From CAYVIB01 sp964451365 (GTDB lineage Bacteria > Pseudomonadota > Gammaproteobacteria > Pseudomonadales > Cellvibrionaceae): a stretch of 64,000 nt of DNA. Position numbers and translations under genes: made by a program. The notes under the pieces were generated by a model, which was not told the origin of the DNA, ran no database searches, and saw nothing but the letters and a program-made list of their open reading frames with translations. The DNA is taken from assembly GCA_964451365.1 (NCBI GenBank), contig CAYVIB010000002.1, forward strand, positions 246,479 through 310,478, given 5' to 3'. Shown in pieces: positions 44,376 to 53,552 of this stretch (positions are counted from its first letter, which is position 1; every line of letters begins with the position of its first letter).

Positions 44376-44576
44376 CTATTCCAATTCAAAGGTAATCTTT
44401 CCGTTGATCCTATACTCGCGAATCTGGTCACCTTCAACCTTGGCTTCCATTTCCTTGATATAAATCGACTTTATATTGTGCAACGAAGAAGCCGCCTTCC
44501 TTACCGCGGACTGCGCTGCATCCTCCCAGCTTTTTTCAGACTCTGCGAGAACCTCAATTACTTTTAGCGTCGCCAT
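44376..44576 (-). CDS. Dodecin flavin-binding protein
   Basis: 66 residues from ATG 44576 with GGAGG 6 nt upstream; an in-frame codon 12 nt earlier lies over the ribosome site. Dodecin hallmarks: VIEVLAESEKSWEDAAQSAV, KAASSLHNIKSIYIKEMEA and the final RINGKITFELE strand. It forms a hollow dodecamer that stores and protects flavins. Between the glycosylase and M50 genes. Confidence 0.93.
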   Translation of the reverse strand: MATLKVIEVLAESEKSWEDAAQSAVRKAASSLHNIKSIYIKEMEAKVEGDQIREYRINGKITFELE

Positions 44577-44656
44577 TATTGCCTCCAATTAGGTCAGCCA
44601 TTCGAACGATATTGCTTTCCTTTGCACTTTCTTTACCAGAATTTTCCTCTCGGCAG

Positions 44657-45832
44657 CTATTTTTCCGATTCGAGTTCCAATTTAAGGGAAATAAATTCCA
44701 TCAAATCCTTCAGTGAGATAATTCCCACCAGACGCCCGTTATCCACCACCATAAAGCGGGAATTTGCTCCGGGCCGTGCCAAAAGGGAGAGCAACTCAGC
44801 CGTGTCCTTTTCCGGTGGAACAGTGTTTTCCGGCGAACAATGCTCAGCCACATCACCAACGGTTTTCTGCCGCCACTGCTCGCGAGGTATATCCTTTACC
44901 TGTCGGGTTGTAATACAACCTGACAACGTGCCCCCTTCCACAACCGGAAACATCTTATAGTGGTATTGATAAATGTAATTCTCCACCAGGTCGGCAATTG
45001 TCAGTGCCGGCGAAACCGTTACCGGATCGGTTTTCATAAATTGGCTGACGGGCTTAGCACTTAACGCCTCATTAAAAACCAGTTGCCGGTAAGATGCATT
45101 GGCAGCTCCACGTAAAAATATACCAATCAGAATCCACCACATGCCGCCGATGATATTCCCCTGAAACAGGTTAAGCACACCCAAAACAATCAGCACCAGA
45201 CCGAACGTGGTGCCAAACGTGCTCGCGATACGCGTGGCGCTGTGCAGATTCTTCTTCCAATGCCAGAGCGCGGCGCGCAACATACGCCCGCCATCCAGCG
45301 GAAACGCCGGCACCAGGTTAAAAACAGCAAGCACGACATTAATTACCGCCAGGTAATGAAGAACACCCACCACCGGCACGGGTACGCCGGAAAAGGTAAA
45401 AAACCACGTCAGTATGAAAAAAATCAATCCCAGGAGGAAACTTGCCAACGGGCCGGCGACCGCCATCAAAAATTCCACCTTCGGGCTGGCAGGCTCTTTT
45501 TCCATCTCTGCCATACCGCCAAAGATAAACAACGTTATCCCACGAATAGGTAAACCGTAATAGCGGGAAACGACAGAGTGCGACAATTCATGGAAAACAA
45601 TGGAAAAAAGAATGCCCAACGCGCCGATCAAGCCCATCCACCAGTAGGCACTTTCCGCCAGGTTGGGATAATCCGCCGGGAACAGTCCCCTCGCCAGGGT
45701 CCAGGTAATAAGCAGCCCCAGCAGCAACCAGCTCAAGTCCAGTTTTACTTCAAAACCGAAAATGCGAAAAAGACGGTATCCCCGTAGTGGCGATCCCGAC
45801 TCAGTCTGGTTTATTGCCCTGTCGCCATTCAC
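44657..45832 (-). CDS. Site-2-type (M50) membrane metalloprotease with CBS pair
   Basis: 391 residues. Six hydrophobic segments; zinc motif FHELSH near residue 80 and the distal ligand in NLVPAFPLDGGRMLRAALWH. Two CBS motifs follow (~255-385: SQFMKTDPVTVSPALTIADL and VGDVAEHC...VVDNGRLVGIISLKDLMEF), which usually bind adenine nucleotides. It cleaves membrane proteins within the bilayer, perhaps gated by nucleotides. Start is GTG 45832 with AGGAG at 7 nt. Confidence 0.9.
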   Translation of the reverse strand: MNGDRAINQTESGSPLRGYRLFRIFGFEVKLDLSWLLLGLLITWTLARGLFPADYPNLAESAYWWMGLIGALGILFSIVFHELSHSVVSRYYGLPIRGITLFIFGGMAEMEKEPASPKVEFLMAVAGPLASFLLGLIFFILTWFFTFSGVPVPVVGVLHYLAVINVVLAVFNLVPAFPLDGGRMLRAALWHWKKNLHSATRIASTFGTTFGLVLIVLGVLNLFQGNIIGGMWWILIGIFLRGAANASYRQLVFNEALSAKPVSQFMKTDPVTVSPALTIADLVENYIYQYHYKMFPVVEGGTLSGCITTRQVKDIPREQWRQKTVGDVAEHCSPENTVPPEKDTAELLSLLARPGANSRFMVVDNGRLVGIISLKDLMEFISLKLELESEK

Positions 45833-46170
45833 GCCGTTTCTCCTGAATCGATATCAAGATTATGCAAAATGCAAAATTTAAACCGAAGGGCTACCCAACC
45901 CGGTCCCGGTGTCGAAAAGCCAAAAAATATTCATGTTGAAGAATTTACAACGAATGTTGCAAATGTCTCCTGATCTATATCGGACAGGAAGCTCAAGCGT
46001 GGTGCGGGCCGATTCGGAAATTTACCGTTTTAACCTTCCCAGCATGAATTGGCCTCACCGCCGGGACGGAGGTGAGGTAGTCTACAAAGAATATGGAGGT
46101 GGATCTTTTTGATCCGGTTGGTGAAGCGCCAGGGCGAGGTTAAATGCTCGGGAGCCTCTAACCACTGGAA
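45833..46170. other. M50-nnrU intergenic region with a weak small ORF
   Basis: 338 bp. A plus-strand frame at 45909-46112 (67 codons; inner ATG at 45933) has no convincing ribosome site and no family resemblance, so I do not call it a gene. Near 46155 the string GGGAGCCTCTAA matches the end of inverted-repeat element 1 over 11-12 bp and may be a remnant. Confidence 0.4.
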
Positions 46171-46746
46171 CTAATAAGGCCGGACGCCAACAAGCCATTC
46201 ATGTGCCCAGAAAACGAACAGCACATACAGTAACAATCCGCCCACGACAGCAATCACATCATTAAATCGCCCCGCCGGCAGTGCGGGAATAGCTTTCGGA
46301 GGACGCTTTTTTATAGAAATGGTATCGGCCACTGCCCAGAGAAGAAAACTTCCAAACAAAAGAACATCCGCCAGCATTCCATTAACCAGCAGATGCGCCA
46401 ATGCCCAGGCTTTAACTGCCACCAGCATTGGGTTTTTAACGTTGGTTTTGATTTTTCCCGGCAGGTAAGTGGCAAGCAACAACGGAAAAACCGGCAGCAT
46501 CAGCAGCATCGCGATATAGCGGAAATAGCCGGGAGGCACATAAAGATAAATAGGCTGCTTGCGAACCACAACATAGCCATAAATCACCAGTATCAGCCCC
46601 ACCAGGGCAATAATACTGTATAAGCCTTTCCACGGTTGCTCACCGATTCTTGTCACCATTGCATTCCGCCATCCGGGCGCCGCAATGGCAACCGAGTGCA
46701 CACCCAGAAAAATAATCAATCCGGCAATCAAAATAAGCATTGTCAT
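46171..46746 (-). CDS. NnrU family membrane protein
   Basis: 191 residues, five or six hydrophobic helices. LGVHSVAIAAPGWRNAMVTR followed by WKGLYSIIALVGLILVIYGY, and HLLVNGMLADVLLFGSFLLW, are NnrU features. NnrU is linked to denitrification in some bacteria but also occurs widely without it; it is related to NnrUfam isomerases such as Z-ISO. No denitrification genes are nearby. Confidence 0.88.
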   Translation of the reverse strand: MTMLILIAGLIIFLGVHSVAIAAPGWRNAMVTRIGEQPWKGLYSIIALVGLILVIYGYVVVRKQPIYLYVPPGYFRYIAMLLMLPVFPLLLATYLPGKIKTNVKNPMLVAVKAWALAHLLVNGMLADVLLFGSFLLWAVADTISIKKRPPKAIPALPAGRFNDVIAVVGGLLLYVLFVFWAHEWLVGVRPY

Positions 46747-46964
46747 TCCTCTTTAATTCCGTGTGTTGGTTTATGCCCTGCCATGACGTACAGCAAGTCA
46801 TTCTGGCACCGTTAAATTCCCAATACCAGAATCGTGGGATGGTAATCGACGCGGACTGGCTTTCGAAGATACCGCGGAACAGGACAGTTATTTCGTCAGA
46901 AACCAAAACCAACCGGTGGTGAACAACCTGACGAAATGGATTAAACCGCCGGTGTCATTAAAGT

Positions 46965-46996
46965 AAAAAACGAGAACAGCAGAAAGCTGCTGTTCC
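46965..46996 (-). terminator. Intrinsic terminator of the transhydrogenase operon
   Basis: On the minus strand GAACAGCAG-CTTT-CTGCTGTTC then TCGTTTTTT. It starts 8 bp past the pntB stop. Confidence 0.9.
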
Positions 46997-47003
46997 CGGC
47001 AAA

Positions 47004-48404
47004 TCAATCGAGGTTGCGCAGGATACCTTCCACCATTTTCTTGGCGTCGCCAAACAGCATCATGGTGTTATCGCGGAAAAACAATTCGTTTTCCACGCCT
47101 GCATAACCCGCGGACATACCGCGTTTAACAAATAAAACCGTGCGGGCTTTTTCCACTTCCAGAATCGGCATACCGAAGATGGGGCTGGACGGATCGGTTT
47201 TCGCCGCGGGGTTGGTTACGTCATTCGCGCCGATAACAAACGCCACATCCGTTTGTTGGAACTCGTTGTTAATATCTTCCAGCTCAAAAACTTCGTCATA
47301 GGGAACATTGGCCTCGGCCAGCAACACGTTCATATGACCCGGCATACGGCCGGCTACCGGATGAATGGCGTAACTCACTTTCACTCCGGCTGTTTTTAAT
47401 TCGTCCGCCAATTCGCGCAACGCGTGCTGCGCCTGCGCAACCGCCATCCCGTAGCCCGGCACGATAATGACGGAACCGGCATTTTTCATAATAAACGCGG
47501 CGTCTTCGGCACTGCCCTGCTTGACCGGGCGATCCTCCACCCGGGCCGTACCTTGCTGACTGTCGTCCGCACCAAATCCGCCCAGAATCACGTTGATAAA
47601 CGAGCGGTTCATCCCCTTGCACATAATGTAGGAGAGAATCGCACCTGAAGAGCCCACCAGCGCGCCGGTAACAATCAAGGCACTATTGTGCAGGGTAAAG
47701 CCTATGCCCGCCGCGGCCCATCCGGAATAGGAGTTGAGCATCGAAACCACTACCGGCATGTCGGCACCGCCAATGGGAATAATAATGAGCACACCCACAA
47801 CAAATGCCAACGCGGTCATGGTCCAGAAAACCCACGGCGCCTGTTCAAAACAAAAATAAGCGATCAACGCGATAATGGTGAGGCCAAGCAGGGCGTTAAG
47901 CGAATGCTGCCCCTTGAACACCACCGGTGCACCGGAAACCAATCCCTGAAGTTTGGTAAACGCGACTACGGAACCGGAAAAGGTTATCGCGCCGATTACC
48001 ACACCCAATCCCATTTCAACACGGCTGGCAACAAAAATTTGTCCCGTGGCGTCAACCAGGTGAAACGCCGCTGGATTACTGAATGCCGCGCCGGCTACCA
48101 ATACCGCCGCCATACCCACGAGGCTGTGAAAGGCTGCCACCAATTGCGGCATCGCTGTCATTGCAATACGCGAAGCGATAAGCAGGCCAAAGGCGCCACC
48201 GATAACCAGTGCGATTAAAATCCAGAGGTAAGACGTGATATCCGGACTGAGTACCGTGGTGCCAATGGCAATCACCATACCCAACATCCCCAGGATGTTG
48301 CCAGTGCGGGACGTTTTCGGTGAGGATAACCCTCTAAGAGCCAGAATAAAAAGTACAGCGGCAATCAGATAAGCCAAGGCGGTAAAAGATTCCTGAATTT
48401 GCAC
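47004..48404 (-). CDS. pntB: NAD(P) transhydrogenase beta subunit
   Basis: 466 residues: about nine membrane helices (~1-270), then the NADP-binding domain with VIIVPGYGMAVAQAQHALRE, HPVAGRMPGHMNVLLAEANV and IGANDVTNPAAKTDPSSPIFG. Couples proton entry to hydride transfer from NADH to NADP. Start is GTG 48404, with GGAGG 5 nt upstream. Third gene of the operon, 12 bp after the small subunit. Confidence 0.96.
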   Translation of the reverse strand: MQIQESFTALAYLIAAVLFILALRGLSSPKTSRTGNILGMLGMVIAIGTTVLSPDITSYLWILIALVIGGAFGLLIASRIAMTAMPQLVAAFHSLVGMAAVLVAGAAFSNPAAFHLVDATGQIFVASRVEMGLGVVIGAITFSGSVVAFTKLQGLVSGAPVVFKGQHSLNALLGLTIIALIAYFCFEQAPWVFWTMTALAFVVGVLIIIPIGGADMPVVVSMLNSYSGWAAAGIGFTLHNSALIVTGALVGSSGAILSYIMCKGMNRSFINVILGGFGADDSQQGTARVEDRPVKQGSAEDAAFIMKNAGSVIIVPGYGMAVAQAQHALRELADELKTAGVKVSYAIHPVAGRMPGHMNVLLAEANVPYDEVFELEDINNEFQQTDVAFVIGANDVTNPAAKTDPSSPIFGMPILEVEKARTVLFVKRGMSAGYAGVENELFFRDNTMMLFGDAKKMVEGILRNLD

Positions 48405-48416
48405 AAAGACCTCCGT

Positions 48417-48701
48417 TTACTTTTTCTTTTTATACATGGCCAGCATACGCTGGGTAACAGCGAAACCGCCAAAAATATTGACTGCCGCCAGCATGATTGC
48501 GATAAATCCCAGCGTTTTTGCCAGTCCCGCACCTTCGGGGCCGACCGCGATAATCGCGCCGACAATTATCACACTGGAGATCGCATTGGTCAGTGCCATC
48601 AACGGCGTGTGCAGTGCCGGGGTTACACTCCACACCACGTAGTAACCCACAAATACTGCCAGCACAAAAATTGAAAGTTGCGAAATAAAATCGGCGTGCA
48701 T
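48417..48701 (-). CDS. pntAB: NAD(P) transhydrogenase small membrane subunit (alpha-2)
   Basis: 94 residues with three hydrophobic helices (SIFVLAVFVGYYVVWSV, NAISSVIIVGAIIAVG, FIAIMLAAVNIFGGFAV). It is the membrane part of the alpha subunit encoded as a separate gene, as in Rhodospirillum and Pseudomonas rather than E. coli. Two nt separate it from pntAA. Confidence 0.95.
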   Translation of the reverse strand: MHADFISQLSIFVLAVFVGYYVVWSVTPALHTPLMALTNAISSVIIVGAIIAVGPEGAGLAKTLGFIAIMLAAVNIFGGFAVTQRMLAMYKKKK

Positions 48702-48703
48702 GG

Positions 48704-49879
48704 TTATCTGTCCCCCCCGGTTGTCGCCGGCTTAAATGCTTTGTGAACAATACCGCCGTTACGTGTAAGAGTAGTCGCGGCAAGAATTTCATCTTCCTCG
48801 TTCAAAACCAGCCTGACTGACTCACCTTCCTTTTCCAGCAGCAGCGTCAGGAAATTCAAAACGTTTTTCGCATACAGCGCACTGGCGTCCGCCGAAATCC
48901 GGCTGGGAACATTGTAGTGACCGATAATGGAAACACCATCAACATCCACCATCTCGCCCGGCCTGGAGAGCGTGCAGTTACCTCCCTGTTCGACGGCAAG
49001 GTCAACGATTACCGAACCTGGCCGCATGCTTTTTACCATTTCGTCGGTCACTAGTACCGGTGCCTTGCGACCGGGAATGAGCGCCGTGCAAATAACGATA
49101 TCCTGTTTTTTCAAAGTCTCCGCCACCAGGGCCGCCTGTTTTCGTTTAAAATCCTCACTCATTTCCTTTGCGTAGCCGCCGGCGGTTTCCGCCTCCCGGG
49201 TTTCTTCCGAATCGACCATCACAAACTTGCCTCCCAGGCTTTCCACCTGTTCTTTCGCCGCGGGGCGCACATCCGTCGCGGAAACAATCGCACCCAGGCG
49301 CTTGGCGGTGGCAATAGCCTGCAGGCCGGCAACGCCCGCTCCCAGCACCATTACCCGGGCCGGTGCGATGGTGCCGGCCGCAGTCATCATCATGGGCATG
49401 CCGCGCTCGTAGATGTAGGCGGCGTCGAGAACCGCGCGATAGCCGGCGAGGTTGCTTTGGGAACTGAGCACATCCATGCTTTGCGCACGGGTTATGCGTG
49501 GAACAAGTTCGAGGGCAATGGAGGTGAGGTTCGAACTGGCATACTGCTGGAGCGAGTCAGGCGCGTTGTAAGGGGACAACATGCCGATAAGCAGGGCGTC
49601 CTTTTTCATCAACGCCAGTTCATCGGTGTCACCTTCGCCGGCCGATACGGGGCGTTGTACTTTTAATACGATGTCCGCATCAGAATACAGATCGGCGGGA
49701 CTGGAAACTATTTTGGCGCCGGCCGCTTCATAGCTGGCATCCGGGTAACGGCTTTTTTCGCCCGCCCCCGTTTCCACCCAAACCTGCAACCCCAATGCGA
49801 TATATTTTTTTACGGTCTCCGGCGTGGCGGCGACCCTTTTTTCGTAGGCGCGGCGCTCGCGCGGTACGGCTATTCTCAT
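48704..49879 (-). CDS. pntAA: NAD(P) transhydrogenase NAD-binding subunit (alpha-1)
   Basis: 391 residues from ATG 49879 (MRIAVPRERRAYEKRV), with GGAGCAGGG upstream; a start 21 nt earlier is less likely. It is an alanine-dehydrogenase-like fold with NAD-binding VLGAGVAGLQAIATAKRLGA and DVRPAAKEQVESLGG, and the domain I mobile loop FKRKQAALVAETLKKQDIVI. It binds NADH in the cytosol. First gene of pntAA-pntAB-pntB. Confidence 0.96.
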   Translation of the reverse strand: MRIAVPRERRAYEKRVAATPETVKKYIALGLQVWVETGAGEKSRYPDASYEAAGAKIVSSPADLYSDADIVLKVQRPVSAGEGDTDELALMKKDALLIGMLSPYNAPDSLQQYASSNLTSIALELVPRITRAQSMDVLSSQSNLAGYRAVLDAAYIYERGMPMMMTAAGTIAPARVMVLGAGVAGLQAIATAKRLGAIVSATDVRPAAKEQVESLGGKFVMVDSEETREAETAGGYAKEMSEDFKRKQAALVAETLKKQDIVICTALIPGRKAPVLVTDEMVKSMRPGSVIVDLAVEQGGNCTLSRPGEMVDVDGVSIIGHYNVPSRISADASALYAKNVLNFLTLLLEKEGESVRLVLNEEDEILAATTLTRNGGIVHKAFKPATTGGDR

Positions 49880-50076
49880 CGACCCTGCTCCAGTCTCCAA
49901 TCAAAATAAATGGTCAGGCCAATATGGCCGGCCACTGATTCTACCGGGAAGGTGGCGGAAATAACAGAGGCCTGTTTTAAGCAATGAAAGCCTTTTTGAT
50001 TCCGATCAAATTCAGGTGCTCTTGCATACAACAAACCAGGCACACAACAAGCCGGGTCAGGCCATCGACTGACGAA

Positions 50077-50663
50077 TTATATTTTCCCTTTTTCCCGCGC
50101 GGCCCTGCGAATATCGGATAAATAAATTTCGTGGTGCCTGCCGGTTAATCGTTCCCCCCGCTCTTGAATATACGCGTGCACTTTTTCCACGGAGGGGTCT
50201 TCTTCGCTGAACGACCCCAGATGCATTATCTGTGCTGCCCGCCCTTCCGCAAAGGCTTCAAAACGCACACGGGATAAAGCTGTTGGATTTTTCTTTTTTC
50301 TCACTTCTTCAAAAGCCACGTCGACCAGATCTTTCGTTACCAGTTCCGGTTGAATGATCATCAATATCCACTTCCGGTCAGCCTTTTTATCCACGCTGAA
50401 TGTTGTCGTGTCATCCACCCACCATAACCCGTCCAGTGGCATAACGCCGTAATCCAAATCCGATTGGGCCTTTCTTCACCATCAGTGTATAGGAAAGCGG
50501 ATAAAGCGTGGCAACAGCATCCTGGAAAGACTGCGAGGTGTTTGGATCCCCTTCACCGTCAATCATCAGGAAATTCATTTTGGGGACGTCGACTTCCGCC
50601 ACAGTTTTGGCGGACGGGGTATAAAGTGCTTTAAATTTCTTTTTTATAACCAATTTTCAGCAT
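50077..50663 (-). pseudogene. GyrI-like small-molecule-binding protein, disrupted by two frameshifts
   Basis: Two overlapping frames together make one GyrI-like protein. The best start is ATG 50663 (MLKIGYKKE, with GAGGAC upstream), but an extra A in GAAATTT around 50646 shifts the frame to one reading FKALYTPSAKTVAEVDVPKM and NFLMIDGEGDPNTSQSFQDA. A second single-base excess, in the TTT/AAA run at 50456-50458, shifts it to DYGVMPLDGLWWVDDTTTFS through to the stop at 50077. Both are one-base insertions in short homopolymers. Intact relatives are ~190-210 residues. Either a decayed gene or two sequence errors; the rest reads as well conserved. Confidence 0.75.
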
Positions 50664-50751
50664 CGGATTGTCCTCACATGTTATAAACACATGATAAACA
50701 TTCCCACTGCCAATAACTGTCGGTGGCTAAAAAAAGGATTGCGACGGATTA

Positions 50752-52239
50752 CTAATAGTTGAATGCCGCCACCAGTTGTCGCAACACGCCGGAGTGGTCT
50801 TTTATCTCGCCGCCAACGAGGCGCGCCTGCTGAACATGATCCACCAGCGTTTCGATCAACGCATTGATTTCGCTGGAGTGACGGGCGATATGCTTGCTGG
50901 CAACATCCTGCTGCTCGATTGCGGTCAACAGGGTGGAATTAAGATCCGCCAGGCGTCGGGTGCGGTCCTTCGCAATATTGACCTGGCCGACCGCCACGTT
51001 CATTTGCTCAAGGCTCACCTTGGTATGGCTGTGCGAGGATTCCATAATTTCCACCGCCTCCTGGCTTGCGGACTGCAGATCCGCCATGGTGGCCTCAATT
51101 TGCTGGGTGGATTCCCGTGTCCGTGTGGCCAGCGCCCGCACTTCATCCGCCACTACCGCAAACCCCCTGCCCTGTTCGCCCGCCCGGGCAGCTTCGATTG
51201 CGGCATTTAGCGCCAGCAGGTTGGTTTGTTCGGCGATGCTGTTAATCACGTTAAGGATTTCACCGATGCTTCGGGTATATTCGGACAGCGACTGCGCGGT
51301 TGCGTTGGATTTTTGGATCAACCGGTCCATCTGTTCAGCCGCCCGCTGGCTTACCAACAGGCTTTCCTGCGCGGTCTGATTCGCCTGTGCCGACTCCTCG
51401 ACCTGCTGATACGCTGATTTCATATTTTGCAGCATAATTGAAACGGTTTCCGCCATCTGGCCGGTTGCCGCCGCAATTTCAGCGGTACGTTCGCATTCAT
51501 CCTTGGTCAAGCCGTCAATTGAGCCCACCCTTTCGAACAAATCCCGCACCTTATCATCAACAACACGCGCCGTATCGCTGGCTGATTTGACTGAGGTTTG
51601 CAATGACTCCATCAATTTATTAAAACCGGCGCCAACACCGCTTGAGTCCTTCGAGCGAACCGTCAGGTTAAGTTTATTGTCCTGGTTTTTTATAATGGCG
51701 GAAAAAGCCTCCGTCATTTCCTGGTCGCTTTTCGCGGAATCCGCTATCGCCCCCAGCACTACGCATTGCAGCGAAAGATAGACAGCATGCACCATCACGA
51801 TGATCAACGTACAGTTGTCGGGATGATAAAAAGCGAAACCATCCACCGCGCCATGTTGCGCAAAGTAAGAAGCCAAATGGGCAACGGCGCCAACAGCCAG
51901 CAAAGTAATAAAGACAACAGCATCACGATAAATAAAAAATACTGACGCGGTAACGAAATAACCAAAGTGGGCTTCCACCATGCCGCCACTTTGGATTACC
52001 TGCACTGAGGTGAGTAAACTGAGAACAGCCGCCAGGACATGACGGGAAAACGACTCTCCCGCGTTGATTACACCTGCCCAGTACGCCACGGGCAATAAAA
52101 CAACGGCGGCAAAAACCGCCAGTTCCCAATTTCCCTCGGCAAAAATCCAGGCGAGACAGCCCAGCCAGAAAAAACAAGTCAGCTTAAAGATGAAAACATC
52201 CAACTGGGGATGTGCGCTTTCTCTGTTACCCACACTCAT
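50752..52239 (-). CDS. Membrane methyl-accepting chemotaxis protein
   Basis: 495 residues. N-terminal ~180 residues form about six membrane helices with short loops and a GMVEAHFGYFVTASVFFIYR segment, so sensing is probably within the membrane rather than by a periplasmic domain. Then a linker (~200-240) and a long signalling coiled coil whose tip is EILNVINSIAEQTNLLALNA-AIEAARAGEQGRGFAVVADE, the universal CheA/CheW contact. There is no C-terminal CheR pentapeptide. Ligand unknown. Single gene. Confidence 0.93.
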   Translation of the reverse strand: MSVGNRESAHPQLDVFIFKLTCFFWLGCLAWIFAEGNWELAVFAAVVLLPVAYWAGVINAGESFSRHVLAAVLSLLTSVQVIQSGGMVEAHFGYFVTASVFFIYRDAVVFITLLAVGAVAHLASYFAQHGAVDGFAFYHPDNCTLIIVMVHAVYLSLQCVVLGAIADSAKSDQEMTEAFSAIIKNQDNKLNLTVRSKDSSGVGAGFNKLMESLQTSVKSASDTARVVDDKVRDLFERVGSIDGLTKDECERTAEIAAATGQMAETVSIMLQNMKSAYQQVEESAQANQTAQESLLVSQRAAEQMDRLIQKSNATAQSLSEYTRSIGEILNVINSIAEQTNLLALNAAIEAARAGEQGRGFAVVADEVRALATRTRESTQQIEATMADLQSASQEAVEIMESSHSHTKVSLEQMNVAVGQVNIAKDRTRRLADLNSTLLTAIEQQDVASKHIARHSSEINALIETLVDHVQQARLVGGEIKDHSGVLRQLVAAFNY

Positions 52240-52390
52240 ATTTTGCTCAAGTCCTTATTGGTTTTTCTTGAGCATAGTTTGTTTTCCGCTCATTGCTAAA
52301 CGCAAGCGGTGGGAGAGCGGACATGACGGCAATAATGGCGTGTATTACCTTGTTATGGCGTCATCAGCATTTAAGAAATTACACGCCAGC

Positions 52391-52846
52391 CTAAAGCCCC
52401 TTTGTCATAAAGACGCTGTAAGGATCTTCCACATAATCAGCGAATGGTTCGCAGAAGGTGAAGCCGAAACGGACATACAACTGCCGCGCCGGTTCGAACG
52501 CTTCCGGAGAGCCGGTTTCCAGGCTCAACCGGTGATAGCCGCGCCGGGTCGCTTCATTGAGGATTTGTTGCAGTATGCGCGCCGCCACGCCTTTTCTGAG
52601 ATGGCGTGTCGCGGTGCGCATGGATTTTATTTCTCCGTGGGAGGCGTCCAGCTCTTTCAGTGCACCGCAACCGAGCAGCTCAGTGTTTTCCCAGGCCGTC
52701 CAAAACGTAATTTCCGGCTGCCGCAGCCGGTCCAGGTCCAGGGCGTGTACACTTTCGGGTGGCGAATGCTCAGCCATGGAGCGCAGATGTTCACTTAACA
52801 ATTCAGCTACTTCCGGGCCTGCCAGATCGTCTATCTTTATATACAC
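52391..52846 (-). CDS. GNAT-family N-acetyltransferase
   Basis: 151 residues from GTG 52846 (VYIKIDDLAGPEV), which has GGAG ~10 nt upstream; the frame is open 28 codons further, but that part is tryptophan- and phenylalanine-rich and non-homologous. The acetyl-CoA site is in MRTATRHLRKGVAARILQQI (R/Q-x-x-G-x-G/A form), followed by LSLETGSPEAFEPARQLYVR and FGFTFCEPFADY. Close to the YafP-like/PhnO-like group; substrate unknown. Confidence 0.87.
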   Translation of the reverse strand: MYIKIDDLAGPEVAELLSEHLRSMAEHSPPESVHALDLDRLRQPEITFWTAWENTELLGCGALKELDASHGEIKSMRTATRHLRKGVAARILQQILNEATRRGYHRLSLETGSPEAFEPARQLYVRFGFTFCEPFADYVEDPYSVFMTKGL

Positions 52847-52936
52847 TCGTGGTTTTCTCCAAAAGTTGAAAAACGTCGCCTGCCAAGAGAAAAGCTTTTC
52901 TTGCGGATCATTAATGAAGAGCCAACTCAATACTAC

Positions 52937-53467
52937 CTATTTTTCTTCAACCATCAGCCGAAGTTTATTCACCGTATTCCAATTCCTTGCGGTGACATCA
53001 ACACCGAGTGCCTGGCCAATTTTTTCCGCCAGCTTTGAACGGCCAATACCCTCCGGCGCGAACAAGTAAAATATCTTCTTGTGTAATTTAAATTTTTCGC
53101 TTTCTTTCTGAACGGGTTTTAGTATCGAGAGATCGGCTCTTTTCGCTTCCGATTCAAGAAAAAAGAAATGCAAAGCCTTGCCGACTTCGGTATCGAAAGG
53201 GTTATGATCTATCGCGTCCCGCAGTTCCGCTTCCGTCAGCAACCAGACCTTGGGTTTAAACCCGTGAACCTGCGAAATGGCGGAGCTGATTTGTTCACCA
53301 AGTTTGCCGGCCTGCTTCGCGCTGTCGAACACCACGTTGCCACTTTGAATATAGGTCCTCACATTCCGGCATCCCTGTTCTTCCATAATAGTCGTCAGGC
53401 TTTTCATCGGTAGAACAGTTTTTCCGCCCACATTAATGCCCCGGAACAGGGCGATATAAGTAGCCAT
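52937..53467 (-). CDS. DUF1697 protein
   Basis: 176 residues from ATG 53467 (MATYIALFRGINVGG), with AGGAG 9 nt upstream. YIALFRGINVGGKTVLPMKS, TYIQSGNVVFDS and a C-terminal GRSKLAEKIGQALGVDVTAR-NWNTVNKL are the DUF1697 signature. Function unknown; cytoplasmic. The longer frame upstream reads into the recQ promoter region. Divergent from recQ. Confidence 0.92.
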   Translation of the reverse strand: MATYIALFRGINVGGKTVLPMKSLTTIMEEQGCRNVRTYIQSGNVVFDSAKQAGKLGEQISSAISQVHGFKPKVWLLTEAELRDAIDHNPFDTEVGKALHFFFLESEAKRADLSILKPVQKESEKFKLHKKIFYLFAPEGIGRSKLAEKIGQALGVDVTARNWNTVNKLRLMVEEK

Positions 53468-53552
53468 GAGTCCACTCCTTATCATCCGGTGGTAAAAAAG
53501 GTAGAATGCCGCGGGTAAAGAAATCCACCGCGGTAAAACGAGCATAAAACAC

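Noticed and set aside
45909..46112. 67-codon plus-strand frame between the M50 gene and nnrU
   Set aside because: No ribosome site and no family resemblance; it could be real, but the evidence is too thin to call.
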